DNA of 64,000 nucleotides from positions 1 to 64,000 of the forward strand of contig NZ_JANUGX010000021.1 in the NCBI RefSeq assembly GCF_024753245.1, read 5' to 3'. This DNA is from Massilia norwichensis. GTDB lineage: Bacteria; Pseudomonadota; Gammaproteobacteria; Burkholderiales; Burkholderiaceae_D. This document shows, one piece after another, positions 1-8,627 of the stretch. A model generated the notes under the pieces. It did not search any database. It had not been told where the DNA came from and saw nothing but the letters and a program-made list of their open reading frames with translations. Every line of letters starts with the position of its first letter. Positions within the stretch are counted from its first letter, which is position 1. The position numbers and the translations under genes are program-made.

Positions 1-20
1 AGCGGGCTTTTTGCTTTCTG
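1..20 (+). terminator. 3' half of a rho-independent terminator (cut by window edge)
   Basis: The window opens with AGCGGGC followed by a T-run (TTTTTGCTTTCT). This is what the descending arm and U-tract of an intrinsic terminator look like. The matching ascending arm would lie outside the window, so the call cannot be verified here. Confidence 0.4.
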
Positions 21-53
21 AGGTCATTTCCGGCGCTGCCCAGCTCGCCCCGC

Positions 54-59
54 TACAAT
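54..59 (+). promoter_or_regulatory. Candidate -10 element (TACAAT)
   Basis: TACAAT lies 40 bases before the GTG chosen as start of the first transporter gene and just after the terminator tail, where a promoter is expected. No convincing -35 hexamer is seen at 16-18 bp, so this is weak. Confidence 0.25.
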
Positions 60-99
60 GCCTGGCTGCAGTAAAACATTGTTATCGGAGGCAGGACGC

Positions 100-1032
100 G
101 TGAAATTACTGGAAAAAGCCAGCGCAGCAGTAGGGAAGACATTTTCCTTGTGGGTCATCCTGATGGCCTGTTTCGGCTTTTTCGCGCCGCAGCTGTTCCT
201 CGCTTATAAATCCTGGATTTCGCCGCTGCTCGGCGTCGTCATGTTCGGCATGGGGCTGACCCTGTCCACGGCGGACTTCAGGGAAGTCTTCCGGCAACCA
301 CGGGATGTGGCGATCGGTGTAGTAGGGCATTACCTCATCATGCCCGGGATCGCGTACGCGCTGGCGATCGGCCTCGATCTGCCGCCCGATATCGCCATCG
401 GCGTGATCCTGGTCGGCTGCTGCCCCAGCGGAACCGCATCCAACGTCATGACATTCCTTGCCAAGGGCGATGTCGCGCTCGGCGTTTCGATCGCATCGGT
501 GTCGACGCTGATTGCACCGCTGGCGACGCCGGCGCTCGTGTCTCTGCTGGCCGGAAAATGGATGAGCATACGCACCGAATCCCTGTTCATGGATATCGTG
601 CAGGTGGTGATTCTTCCGATCGCCCTGGGGCTCCTTGCCAAGACCCTGTTCCGCAGGCAGGCCGCCGCCAGCGTCAAGGCCTTGCCGCTGGTGTCGACCG
701 CCGTGATTGTCTTCATCATTGCGATCATCGTCGCGCTGAATCAGGCGAAACTGATGACGAATGGCTTGCTGATCCTGACCACCGTCGTGCTGCACAACCT
801 GTTCGGATTCGCACTCGGCTACCTGTTCGCGCGCGCCTTCGGCATGAACCTTGCCAAGCGCAAGGCCGTGACACTGGAAACGGGCATGCAGAATTCCGGT
901 CTCGGCGCCGCCCTGGCGGCCGCGCATTTCAGTCCGCTGGCAGCGGTGCCGAGCGCATTGTTCAGCGTCTGGCACAACCTGTCCGGTTCCGTGCTGGCGA
1001 CCTGGTTTGCGCGCCGCACCGAAAGCGAATAA
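100..1032 (+). CDS. BASS-family (bile acid:sodium symporter) transporter, PanS-like
   Basis: An inner-membrane transporter of the bile acid:Na+ symporter superfamily, about 310 residues, with roughly nine to ten hydrophobic segments. The family signatures are visible: the GMGLTLS segment after the first helices and the GCCPSGTASNVMTFLAKGD region that forms the crossover and Na+ sites. Bacterial members such as PanS carry organic anions (ketopantoate, pyruvate-like acids) with Na+; the substrate here is unknown. The GTG at 100 is preferred over the ATG at 58 because GGAGGCAGG lies just upstream of it and the extra 14 residues look non-native. It is a stand-alone gene. Confidence 0.85.
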   Translation: MKLLEKASAAVGKTFSLWVILMACFGFFAPQLFLAYKSWISPLLGVVMFGMGLTLSTADFREVFRQPRDVAIGVVGHYLIMPGIAYALAIGLDLPPDIAIGVILVGCCPSGTASNVMTFLAKGDVALGVSIASVSTLIAPLATPALVSLLAGKWMSIRTESLFMDIVQVVILPIALGLLAKTLFRRQAAASVKALPLVSTAVIVFIIAIIVALNQAKLMTNGLLILTTVVLHNLFGFALGYLFARAFGMNLAKRKAVTLETGMQNSGLGAALAAAHFSPLAAVPSALFSVWHNLSGSVLATWFARRTESE

Positions 1033-1120
1033 ACCGGTCCGCCGCCAGCCTATGCTCCAGGCCTGAAACCACGGATAATGTGCGGCTACACCATCTTGAG
1101 CATCATTCTGGACATCCCCC

Positions 1121-3328
1121 ATGGAAATCAAAGTCAACTTCCTCGACAAGCTGCGCCTCGAGGCGAAATTCGATGACTTCACCGTCATCGCCGACCAGCC
1201 GATCCGCTACAAGGGCGACGGCTCGGCGCCGGGTCCCTTCGACTACTTCCTGGCCTCGTCGGCCCTGTGCGCAGCCTATTTCGTGAAGTTGTACTGCAAC
1301 ACCCGCGACATCCCGACCGAGAACATCCGCCTTTCGCAAAACAATATCGTCGACCCGGAAAACCGCTACAAGCAGATCTTCAAGATCCAGGTCGAGCTGC
1401 CGGCCGACATTTCGGAAAAGGACCGCCAGGGCATCCTGCGTTCGATCGAGCGCTGCACCGTGAAAAAAGTCGTGCAGCAGGGTCCGGAATTCGTGATCGA
1501 AGAAGTCGAGAGCCTGGACGCCGATGCGCAGGCGCTGCTGACCCTGCAGCCGGACAGCGATGCCGCGACCTATATCCCCGGCAAGGACCTGCCGCTGGAG
1601 CAGACCATCGCCAACATGTCGGGCCTGCTGGCCGACCTGGGTATCAAGATCGAAATCGCTTCGTGGCGCAATATCGTCCCGAACGTGTGGTCGCTGCATA
1701 TCCGCGACGCGCATTCGCCGATGTGCTTCACCAACGGCAAGGGCGCGACCAAGGAAAGCGCGCTGGCCTCCGCGCTGGGCGAGTACATCGAGCGCATCAG
1801 CAATAACCATTTCTATGCCGGCGCCTATTGGGGCGAGGAGTTCGCCAATGCGGACTTCGTGCACTACCCGGACGAACGCTGGTTCAAGCCCGGCCCCAAC
1901 GATACGCTGCCCGCCGGGATTCTCGACGAGTACTGCCTGGGCATCTACGATCCGGACCTCGAATTGCGCGCCTCGCACCTGGTCGACACCAATTCCGGCA
2001 ATGCGGCGCGCGGCATCGTGTCCCTGCCTTACGTGCGCCAGTCGGATGGCGCGACCGTGTATTTCCCGTCCAACCTGATCGAAAACCTCTACGCCAGCAA
2101 TGGCATGAGCGCCGGTAACACGCTGGCCGAAGCGCAGGTGCAGTGCCTGTCCGAGATCTTCGAGCGCGCCGTCAAGCGCGAAATCCTGGAAGGCGAGATC
2201 GCCTTGCCCGACGTGCCGCAAGAAGTGCTGGCGAAATATCCAGGCATCGTGGCCGGCATCCAGGGCCTGGAAGAGCAGGGCTTCCCGGTGCTGGTGAAGG
2301 ACGCCTCGCTGGGCGGCCAGTATCCGGTGATGTGCGTGACCCTGATGAACCCGCGCACCGGCGGCGTCTTCGCTTCCTTCGGCGCGCACCCGAGCTTCGA
2401 GGTCGCGCTGGAACGCAGCCTGACCGAACTGCTGCAGGGCCGCAGCTTCGAAGGCTTGAACGACTTGCCGCCGCCGACCTTCGCCAGCGAAGCGGTCACC
2501 GAACCCTATAACTTCGTCGAGCACTTCATCGATTCGAGCGGCGTGGTGTCGTGGCGCTTCTTCAGCGCCAAGGCGGACTACGATTTCGTCGAGTGGGATT
2601 TCACCGCCGAGGGCGAGAACGCCAACGCCAACGCCGACGAAGCGGCAAGCCTGCTCGGCATCCTCGAAGAGATGGGCAAGGAAGTCTATATCGCGGTGTA
2701 CGACCAACTGGGCGCCACCGCCTGCCGCATCCTGGTGCCGGGCTACTCGGAAATCTACCCGGTCGAAGACCTGGTCTGGGACAACACGAATAAGTCGCTG
2801 CTGTTCCGCGAAGACATCCTGAACCTGCACCGCCTGGACGACGATGCGCTCGCTGCGCTGCTGGATCGCCTGGAAAACAACGAGCTGGACGAGTACTCGG
2901 ACATCGCCACCCTGATCGGCATCGAGTTCGACGAGAACACCGACTGGGGCCAGCTGACCGTGCTGGAACTGCGCCTGCTCATCAACCTGGCGCTGCAGCG
3001 TTTCGAGGAAGCGCAGGAACTGGTTGGCGCCTTCCTGCAGTACAACGACAACACCGTCGAGCGCCGCCTGTTCTATCGTGCGCTGGAAGCGGTGCTGGAA
3101 GTCGTGCTCGACGACGAGATGGAACTGGACGATTACGTCGTCAATTTCCGCCGCATGTACGGCAACCCGCGCATGGATGCGGTGCTGGGTTCGGTCGACG
3201 GCAGCGTGCGCTTCCATGGCCTGACCCCGACCAGCATGCAGCTGGAAGGCCTGGACCGCCATCATCGCCTGATGGACAGCTACCGGAAGCTGCACAAGGC
3301 GCGCGCCAGCTTCGCTGCGAAAAAATAG
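1121..3328 (+). CDS. ycaO: OsmC-YcaO fusion protein (RimO accessory-factor type YcaO)
   Basis: A 735-residue two-domain protein. Residues about 1-140 are an OsmC/Ohr-like domain with two cysteines in the expected places (Cys50 in SSALCAAYF and Cys112 in IERCTVKKV). Residues from about 148 (YIPGKDLPLEQ) to the end match the length and sequence of stand-alone E. coli YcaO (about 586 aa), including CFTNGKGATKESAL, the ALGEYIER ATP-site helix and a second acidic helix LSEIFERAVKR. YcaO of this type uses ATP to activate amide backbones and in E. coli assists RimO-dependent methylthiolation of ribosomal protein S12. It has no strong Shine-Dalgarno sequence and no operon partner. The OsmC domain suggests a thiol or peroxide-linked role, which is inference. 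Confidence 0.9.
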   Translation: MEIKVNFLDKLRLEAKFDDFTVIADQPIRYKGDGSAPGPFDYFLASSALCAAYFVKLYCNTRDIPTENIRLSQNNIVDPENRYKQIFKIQVELPADISEKDRQGILRSIERCTVKKVVQQGPEFVIEEVESLDADAQALLTLQPDSDAATYIPGKDLPLEQTIANMSGLLADLGIKIEIASWRNIVPNVWSLHIRDAHSPMCFTNGKGATKESALASALGEYIERISNNHFYAGAYWGEEFANADFVHYPDERWFKPGPNDTLPAGILDEYCLGIYDPDLELRASHLVDTNSGNAARGIVSLPYVRQSDGATVYFPSNLIENLYASNGMSAGNTLAEAQVQCLSEIFERAVKREILEGEIALPDVPQEVLAKYPGIVAGIQGLEEQGFPVLVKDASLGGQYPVMCVTLMNPRTGGVFASFGAHPSFEVALERSLTELLQGRSFEGLNDLPPPTFASEAVTEPYNFVEHFIDSSGVVSWRFFSAKADYDFVEWDFTAEGENANANADEAASLLGILEEMGKEVYIAVYDQLGATACRILVPGYSEIYPVEDLVWDNTNKSLLFREDILNLHRLDDDALAALLDRLENNELDEYSDIATLIGIEFDENTDWGQLTVLELRLLINLALQRFEEAQELVGAFLQYNDNTVERRLFYRALEAVLEVVLDDEMELDDYVVNFRRMYGNPRMDAVLGSVDGSVRFHGLTPTSMQLEGLDRHHRLMDSYRKLHKARASFAAKK

Positions 3329-3404
3329 GCGTCTTCGCGACGGCCATTTTCGGTATCGATCGTCGTGAAAAAGTGATTGGTTGAATTCGTCCCAGGTTCT
3401 TATC

Positions 3405-4451
3405 ATGGGGGCTGGTTCAACCACGCTTGCACATCACGTGACGATCGCCCTCCGAGTGACGCTTTCCCTGCTGTCCGCCGTTTCCGTCGCCGCTGCCCAT
3501 GCGGCGCCGGATCTCGTCAATCCCCTCGTCAGCCAGCGCGCCGATCCCCAGGTCACGCTGGCCGCGGACGGCTATTACTACTTCACGGCCACCGTGCCGG
3601 AATACGACCGCATCGAACTGCGGCGTGCGCGCACGCTCGGCGAGCTCGGCCAAGCCGAAGCCAAGGTGGTGTGGCGCCGGCATCAGGAAGGCCCGATGAG
3701 TGCGAATATCTGGGCGCCCGAGCTGCACCGTGTCGACGGCAAATGGTATCTGTACTTCACCGCGGGCCGCGCCGACGCGCCTTTCGATGTGCGGCTGTAT
3801 GTGCTCGAGAACGCCGGCGCCAATCCGCTCGAAGGGGAATGGACCGAGCGCGGACAGCTCAAGACGGGCTGGGAATCCTTCGCGCTGGACGCGACCAGCT
3901 TCGAAGTGAAAGGACAGCGCTATCTGGCATGGGCGCAGCGTCCGCCAGCCGCGACCAGACACATGACGGCGGTCTACATCGCGAAGATGGACTCGCCGCT
4001 GTCGATCGCCGGTCCGGCCGTCCTCTTGACCACGCCGACATATGCGTGGGAGAAGGTCAAATTCGACGTCAACGAAGCGCCGGCCGTCATGGTCAAACAC
4101 GGCCGCGTCTTCATGACCTATTCCGCCAGCGCCACCGATGCGAACTACGCGACGGGTATGCTGACGGCGAAGGAGGGCGCCAATCTGCTCGATGCGGCTG
4201 CATGGGCCAAATCGCCAACGCCCGTATTTGCGAGCAGTGCGGCAAACGGCCAGTACGGCCCGGGCCACAATGCGTTCACGACCACACCCGACGGCAAGAC
4301 CGATATCCTGCTCTACCACGCACGCAACTACCGCGACATCGTGGGCGACCCGCTGCGCGACCCGAACCGCCACACGCGCGCGCAAGCGATCGCGTGGCGG
4401 TCGGACGGCACGCCCGACTTCGGCGTTCCCGTGGCCGACAAGCAGCCCTGA
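3405..4451 (+). CDS. Secreted glycoside hydrolase family 43 protein
   Basis: The N-terminus has a Sec signal peptide ending about AHA-APD, so the product is probably periplasmic or secreted. The mature part looks like a five-bladed beta-propeller of GH43. Visible motifs are ADPQV (general-base Asp), NIWAPELH with WYLYFTA (blade 1-2), a Glu in VNEAPAV (candidate general acid) and GPGHNAF (conserved His). GH43 enzymes mostly cut arabinan, arabinoxylan or xylo-oligosaccharides; relatives of this layout are often annotated alpha-L-arabinofuranosidase. The start is uncertain: the reading frame is open from a TTG at 3381, ATG 3405 has a weak AGG upstream, and GTG 3438 would also leave a full signal peptide. 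It converges on the LysR gene with a 1-bp gap. Confidence 0.8.
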   Translation: MGAGSTTLAHHVTIALRVTLSLLSAVSVAAAHAAPDLVNPLVSQRADPQVTLAADGYYYFTATVPEYDRIELRRARTLGELGQAEAKVVWRRHQEGPMSANIWAPELHRVDGKWYLYFTAGRADAPFDVRLYVLENAGANPLEGEWTERGQLKTGWESFALDATSFEVKGQRYLAWAQRPPAATRHMTAVYIAKMDSPLSIAGPAVLLTTPTYAWEKVKFDVNEAPAVMVKHGRVFMTYSASATDANYATGMLTAKEGANLLDAAAWAKSPTPVFASSAANGQYGPGHNAFTTTPDGKTDILLYHARNYRDIVGDPLRDPNRHTRAQAIAWRSDGTPDFGVPVADKQP

Positions 4452-4452
4452 T

Positions 4453-5368
4453 TCAGCGGAACGCGAATCCCTTCGCCGCCGCGCTTGCCAGGAGTTCGTA
4501 CAAGGCCTGGGCTGGCGCCGACAGCACGGTCCCTTTACGCGCGATCAGGCCGAGGGTGCGCTTGACCTCGGGCTCGACCAGCGGCACCGTCACCAGCGAG
4601 GGATAACGCAGCGCCGAATACGCCAGCGCCGGTACCGCCGTCACGCCGACGCCGGCATCGGCCAGCGCCAGGGCCGCCGTCACATGGTTCACCTCGCAGA
4701 ACACGACCGGACGCTCCTCCAGCCGGGCGAGGGCATTGTCGAGCAGGATGCGGTTGCTGCTGCGCGCCGAGACGGCGATCAAACGGCTGCCGCGCAACGC
4801 GCTCCAGCTGACGGTCCGCTGCCCCGCCAGCGGATGGCCGCGCTGTAGCGCAAGCACGTAAGGCTCGGTATAGATGGCCTTGAAATCGAGGTCGGCATCC
4901 TGCACGCCGATGAAGTTGACGCCGAAATCCGCCTCCGAACGCAGCACGGACTGCACGACCTGGGTCCCGCTCTCGTCCAGCACGCGCAGGCGCACGTCCG
5001 GGAACTGCGCGGAAAACACCTGCAGCGCGTCCGGCAGCACGTGGTTCGCCACCGAGGGCACGCAAGCCACCGTCACCACCGTACTGCGATGGGCTGCCGC
5101 GGCCGAGATCGTGCCGAGCGCCACCTGCATTTCGGCGATCGAGGCGCGGGCATGTTCCAGGAACTGCCGCCCGGCCTCGGTCACCGTCACGCGCCGGCTG
5201 TTGCGTTCCAGCAGACGCACCTTGAGCACGCCTTCGACCTTGTCGATACGGCGGCTGAGCGCGGGCTGGGAGATGAATAGTTGCGCCGCGGCGGCCCTGA
5301 AGCTGAGCCGTTCGGCAACGGCCGACAAAGGCTTGCAGATCGCTGAATTCCAGATCAATCCGGTTCAT
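4453..5368 (-). pseudogene. LysR-family regulator, interrupted by a +1 frameshift near its start
   Basis: A LysR-type regulator divergent from the citrate-type carrier, and so its likely regulator. ATG at 5368 gives the expected LysR N-terminus MNRIDLEFSDLQAFV, but the frame is then lost. The continuation AVAERLSFRAAAAQLF, with the HTH (ISQPALSRRIDKVE) and effector domain, lies in the next frame and runs to 4453. Removing one G of the GTCGGCC at about 5321-5324 restores one continuous protein of about 304 aa. The open frame by itself has only an ATT start at 5358. Either the gene is broken or the base is a sequencing error. Confidence 0.8.
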
Positions 5369-5471
5369 GCATCGATTAATCACAATTATGCAATTTACTT
5401 ATTATCACACACCGAGGATCATGGCCCGATAAGACCAATGTCATTCGACCAATGCAGTAGAGGAGCACACC
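5369..5471. promoter_or_regulatory. AT-rich divergent promoter region, LysR gene / MFS carrier
   Basis: The 103-bp gap between the divergent regulator and carrier is markedly AT-rich. It contains imperfect dyads such as ATTAATCACAATTAT near 5375-5389 that fit the T-N11-A form of LysR boxes. The carrier has a good GAGGAG ribosome-binding site. No single operator can be fixed by eye. Confidence 0.35.
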
Positions 5472-6773
5472 ATGCATCAGGCCCGTCCGGTCCCTTCCCA
5501 ATTCTCGACCGTGCTGCGCGTTATCAGCGGCAACTTCCTCGAGATGTTCGACTTTTTCCTGTACGGCTTCTACGCCACCTATATCGCAGCCACCTTCTTC
5601 CCGTCGGGTAACGAATACGCGTCCCTGATGATGACCTTCGTGACCTTCGGCGCCGGTTTCCTGATGCGGCCGCTGGGCGCGGTCATCCTCGGCAGTTATA
5701 TCGACCGGATCGGCCGCCGCAAGGGCCTGATCCTGACGCTGGCGATCATGGCCTTCGGTACGGTCCTGATCGCCTTCGTGCCGGGCTACGCCAGCATCGG
5801 CATCTTCGCGCCGCTGCTGGTGCTGATCGGCCGCCTGCTGCAGGGCTTTTCGGCCGGCGTCGAACTCGGCGGCGTATCGGTCTACCTGGCCGAGATGGCA
5901 GCGCCGGGCCGCAAGGGCTTTTACGTGAGCTGGCAGTCGGCCAGCCAGCAGGCGGCGATCATGGTGGCGGCCCTGATCGGCTTCCTGCTGAACCAATGGC
6001 TGTCGCCGGCCGTCATCGGCGACTGGGGCTGGCGCATTCCCTTCTTCATCGGCTGCAGCATCATTCCGGTGGTGTTCGTCATCCGCAGCTCGCTGCAGGA
6101 AACCGAAGCGTTCAAGGCGCGCAAGCACCACCCATCCTTCGGCGAAGTGCTGCGCTCCATCGCCGACAACTGGCGCCTGGTCCTGCTGGGCATGATGCTG
6201 GTGGTGATGACCACCGTGTCCTTCTACCTGATCACCGTGTACGCCCCCACCTTCGGCAAGAGCGTGCTGCACCTGAACGCTGCCGAGAGCCTGCTGGTCA
6301 CCTTCTGCATCGGCCTGTCGAACTTCATCTGGCTGCCCGTGATGGGCGCGCTGTCGGACCGCATCGGGCGCTGGCCGCTGCTGGTCGTGTTCACCGTGCT
6401 GCCGATCCTGACCGCCCATCCGGTGCTGTCCTGGCTGGTGCACCATGCCAGCTTCGCCAACATGCTGGTGGCCGAGTTGTGGCTGTCCTTTATCTATGCC
6501 AGCTACAACGGCGCCACCGTGGTCGCGCTGACCGAGATCATGCCGCCGGAAGTGCGTACCGTCGGCTTTTCGCTGGCCTACAGCCTGGCGACGGCGATCT
6601 TCGGCGGCTTCACGCCGGTGGTGTCCACCTGGCTGATACAGTTCACCGGCGACAAGGCGGCCCCCGGTTACTGGATGGCGGCAGCGGCGGCCTGCGGCCT
6701 GGTGGCGGCGCTCCTGCTCTATCGTCCCTGGAGCGCCGCGCCATGGCGCGGCCGGCCTTCGGTCAGCAGTTGA
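5472..6773 (+). CDS. MFS citrate/tricarballylate:H+ symporter (CitA/TcuC type)
   Basis: A 433-residue, 12-helix inner-membrane carrier of the metabolite:H+ symporter family. It matches the CitA/TcuC group closely along its length: [20 protein letters not shown] at the start, the loop motif [36 protein letters not shown] and [12 protein letters not shown] late in the protein. Known members take up citrate or tricarballylate with protons. No tcuAB oxidation genes lie next to it, so citrate or another tricarboxylate uptake is the cautious reading. GAGGAG precedes the ATG. A LysR gene diverges upstream, which suggests substrate-induced control. Confidence 0.85.
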   Translation: MHQARPVPSQFSTVLRVISGNFLEMFDFFLYGFYATYIAATFFPSGNEYASLMMTFVTFGAGFLMRPLGAVILGSYIDRIGRRKGLILTLAIMAFGTVLIAFVPGYASIGIFAPLLVLIGRLLQGFSAGVELGGVSVYLAEMAAPGRKGFYVSWQSASQQAAIMVAALIGFLLNQWLSPAVIGDWGWRIPFFIGCSIIPVVFVIRSSLQETEAFKARKHHPSFGEVLRSIADNWRLVLLGMMLVVMTTVSFYLITVYAPTFGKSVLHLNAAESLLVTFCIGLSNFIWLPVMGALSDRIGRWPLLVVFTVLPILTAHPVLSWLVHHASFANMLVAELWLSFIYASYNGATVVALTEIMPPEVRTVGFSLAYSLATAIFGGFTPVVSTWLIQFTGDKAAPGYWMAAAAACGLVAALLLYRPWSAAPWRGRPSVSS

Positions 6774-6850
6774 ACAGGTGATTTTTGGTGAGCGAGTGCG
6801 TAGGGCAGGTGTGCTAAGGTCGGGCCGATATTGAACAAGGAGCCGCACCC

Positions 6851-8566
6851 GTGAAAGCCAAGCACCTGCAACACGCCACCGCCGTTCTCGCACCCAGCCT
6901 CGCCATCCTGCTCGCCGCCTGCGCCAACTCGGAGCCGCCGAGCGAGCCCACCAGCGCCCCGGTGATCGCGGCCACCGCCAACGGCGAAGTCGGCGCGGTC
7001 GACCGCCTCGGTATGCGCAGCTATTTTGCGATCCCCTTTGCCGCACCGCCGGTCGGCGACCTGCGCTGGGCGCCGCCGGCGCCGGCGCCGAAGTGGAACG
7101 GGCGGCTGCAAAAGACCGCCTCCGCCGCGCCCTGCCTGCAGACCAGCAACAGCCCGTTCCGCCTGCCCGGCGACAGCGAGGACTGCCTCTACCTCGACGT
7201 GCACGCACCGCTGGGCGAGGGCCCGTTCCCGGTCATGGTCAATTTCCACGGCGGGAATTTCGTCACCGGCGGCACCGTCCAGTACGCCGACCCGTCGCCG
7301 CTGGTCGGCAAGGGCGTGATCGTGGTGAACGTCGGCTACCGGCTCGGCGCGATGGGCTTCCTGGCCCATCCGGCGCTGAACCAGGACGGCGCCGCCGGCA
7401 ACTACGGCATCATGGACCAGCAGGCGGCCCTGCGCTGGGTGCAGGAGAACATCGTCCACTTCGCCGGCGACAGGAACAACGTGACCATCTTCGGCGAATC
7501 CGCCGGCGGTTTCAGCGTCATGACCCATTTGGCGTCGCCGGGCTCGAAAGGCCTGTTCGCCAAGGCCATCGTCCAGAGCGGCAATTACGGCAACGACCGC
7601 CAGCTGTCGGCGGCGCAGATGGGCGCCGTCAGCACCAGCATCGTCGACAATGCGATCAAGGCGGCGAAAGCGGCCGGCGCGACCGGGATCGCCTGCGATG
7701 CCGCCAACGTGACGGCGGCCCGCCTGCGCAGCCTGCCGGACGCGGTGGTGCGCAACCAGCTCGCCGGTGCCCTGGCCGCGGCGCTGTCGAATCCGGTGCC
7801 CTCGGTGGACGGCAAGGTGCTGCCGAAATCCGTGAAGGCGAGCTTCGCCGCCGGCGAGAACACGAAGGTCCCCCTTATCGACGGCACCAACCAGGACGAA
7901 TACGCGCTCTACGTCGCCATCGGCGAAGCAGGGCGCCGCGACGCGGCATCGCCGCCCAACCGCGACCCTGCCAATACCAGCTTTGCGCTGCCGGCAGCGG
8001 CCTATGCGCCGACCATCGCGTCCCTGATCGGCGGCGCCGCCAACGTCGACGCCCTGGTCGCGAATTTCTACCCCTTGTCGAACTACGGCGCCAATCCGGC
8101 GCTGCAGCCGAGCCTTGCCGTCTCGACGCTGGCGACCGACCTCGGCTTTTCCTGCCCGGCCCTGCGCACGGTGCAACGCGTGGCGGCGCAGGGCACGCCG
8201 GTCTGGATGTACGAGTTCCGCGACCAGACCGCCATCCCTTCGGTCGGCGTCGAGAACGGCAAGTATTACCTGAGCTTCCCGCAGGGCGCCGCCCACTCCT
8301 ACGACCTGCAATACCTCTACAACCTGCACCCGCTCGCCAACGATGAGCAGCGCCAGCTGCAGGCGGCGATGTCGCGCTACTGGACCAACTTTGCCCGCAC
8401 CGGCGATCCGAACAAGGGCAGTGGGGTAGCGACCACCTGGCCGGCCTTCACCGGTCCGGACAAGGTGCTCGGCCTGGACGTGGCCTCCGGCGGCGGCGTG
8501 CAGCCCTTCGCCAGCTTCGAAACCGAGCACAAGTGCGCAGCGCCCTGGAGCGTGGTGATATTCTGA
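6851..8566 (+). CDS. Type-B carboxylesterase, probable lipoprotein
   Basis: A 571-residue alpha/beta hydrolase of the carboxylesterase type B family. The N-terminus is a lipoprotein signal (hydrophobic stretch ending LLAACAN), so it is probably anchored to the outer membrane on the periplasmic side. Visible family motifs are EDCLYLDV, the oxyanion-hole FHGGNF, and the nucleophile elbow FGESAGGFSV; the catalytic acid and His follow in the C-terminal half (a His in AAHSYDLQY is a candidate). GTG at 6851 has AAGGAG eight bases upstream. The substrate is not predictable; relatives hydrolyse aryl and short-chain esters. Confidence 0.85.
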   Translation: MKAKHLQHATAVLAPSLAILLAACANSEPPSEPTSAPVIAATANGEVGAVDRLGMRSYFAIPFAAPPVGDLRWAPPAPAPKWNGRLQKTASAAPCLQTSNSPFRLPGDSEDCLYLDVHAPLGEGPFPVMVNFHGGNFVTGGTVQYADPSPLVGKGVIVVNVGYRLGAMGFLAHPALNQDGAAGNYGIMDQQAALRWVQENIVHFAGDRNNVTIFGESAGGFSVMTHLASPGSKGLFAKAIVQSGNYGNDRQLSAAQMGAVSTSIVDNAIKAAKAAGATGIACDAANVTAARLRSLPDAVVRNQLAGALAAALSNPVPSVDGKVLPKSVKASFAAGENTKVPLIDGTNQDEYALYVAIGEAGRRDAASPPNRDPANTSFALPAAAYAPTIASLIGGAANVDALVANFYPLSNYGANPALQPSLAVSTLATDLGFSCPALRTVQRVAAQGTPVWMYEFRDQTAIPSVGVENGKYYLSFPQGAAHSYDLQYLYNLHPLANDEQRQLQAAMSRYWTNFARTGDPNKGSGVATTWPAFTGPDKVLGLDVASGGGVQPFASFETEHKCAAPWSVVIF

Positions 8567-8567
8567 G

Positions 8568-8595
8568 ATTGCCGTATGGATATTTTTATGGCAAT
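8568..8595 (+). terminator. Hairpin after the esterase gene (weak terminator candidate)
   Basis: ATTGCCGTA (8568-8576) pairs with TATGGCAAT (8587-8595) with one G-U wobble, around a 10-base loop. It starts right after the stop codon. No U-tract follows, so termination is only a possibility. Confidence 0.3.
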
Positions 8596-8627
8596 GTCAT
8601 CGTTCTGATCAAAGACGGAGAATCTCC

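Noticed and set aside
1103..3424. A 773-codon minus-strand frame opposite ycaO, and an 828-codon one at 8586-11072
   Set aside because: Both mirror well-defined genes on the plus strand and have shadow-like composition with no domain pattern.
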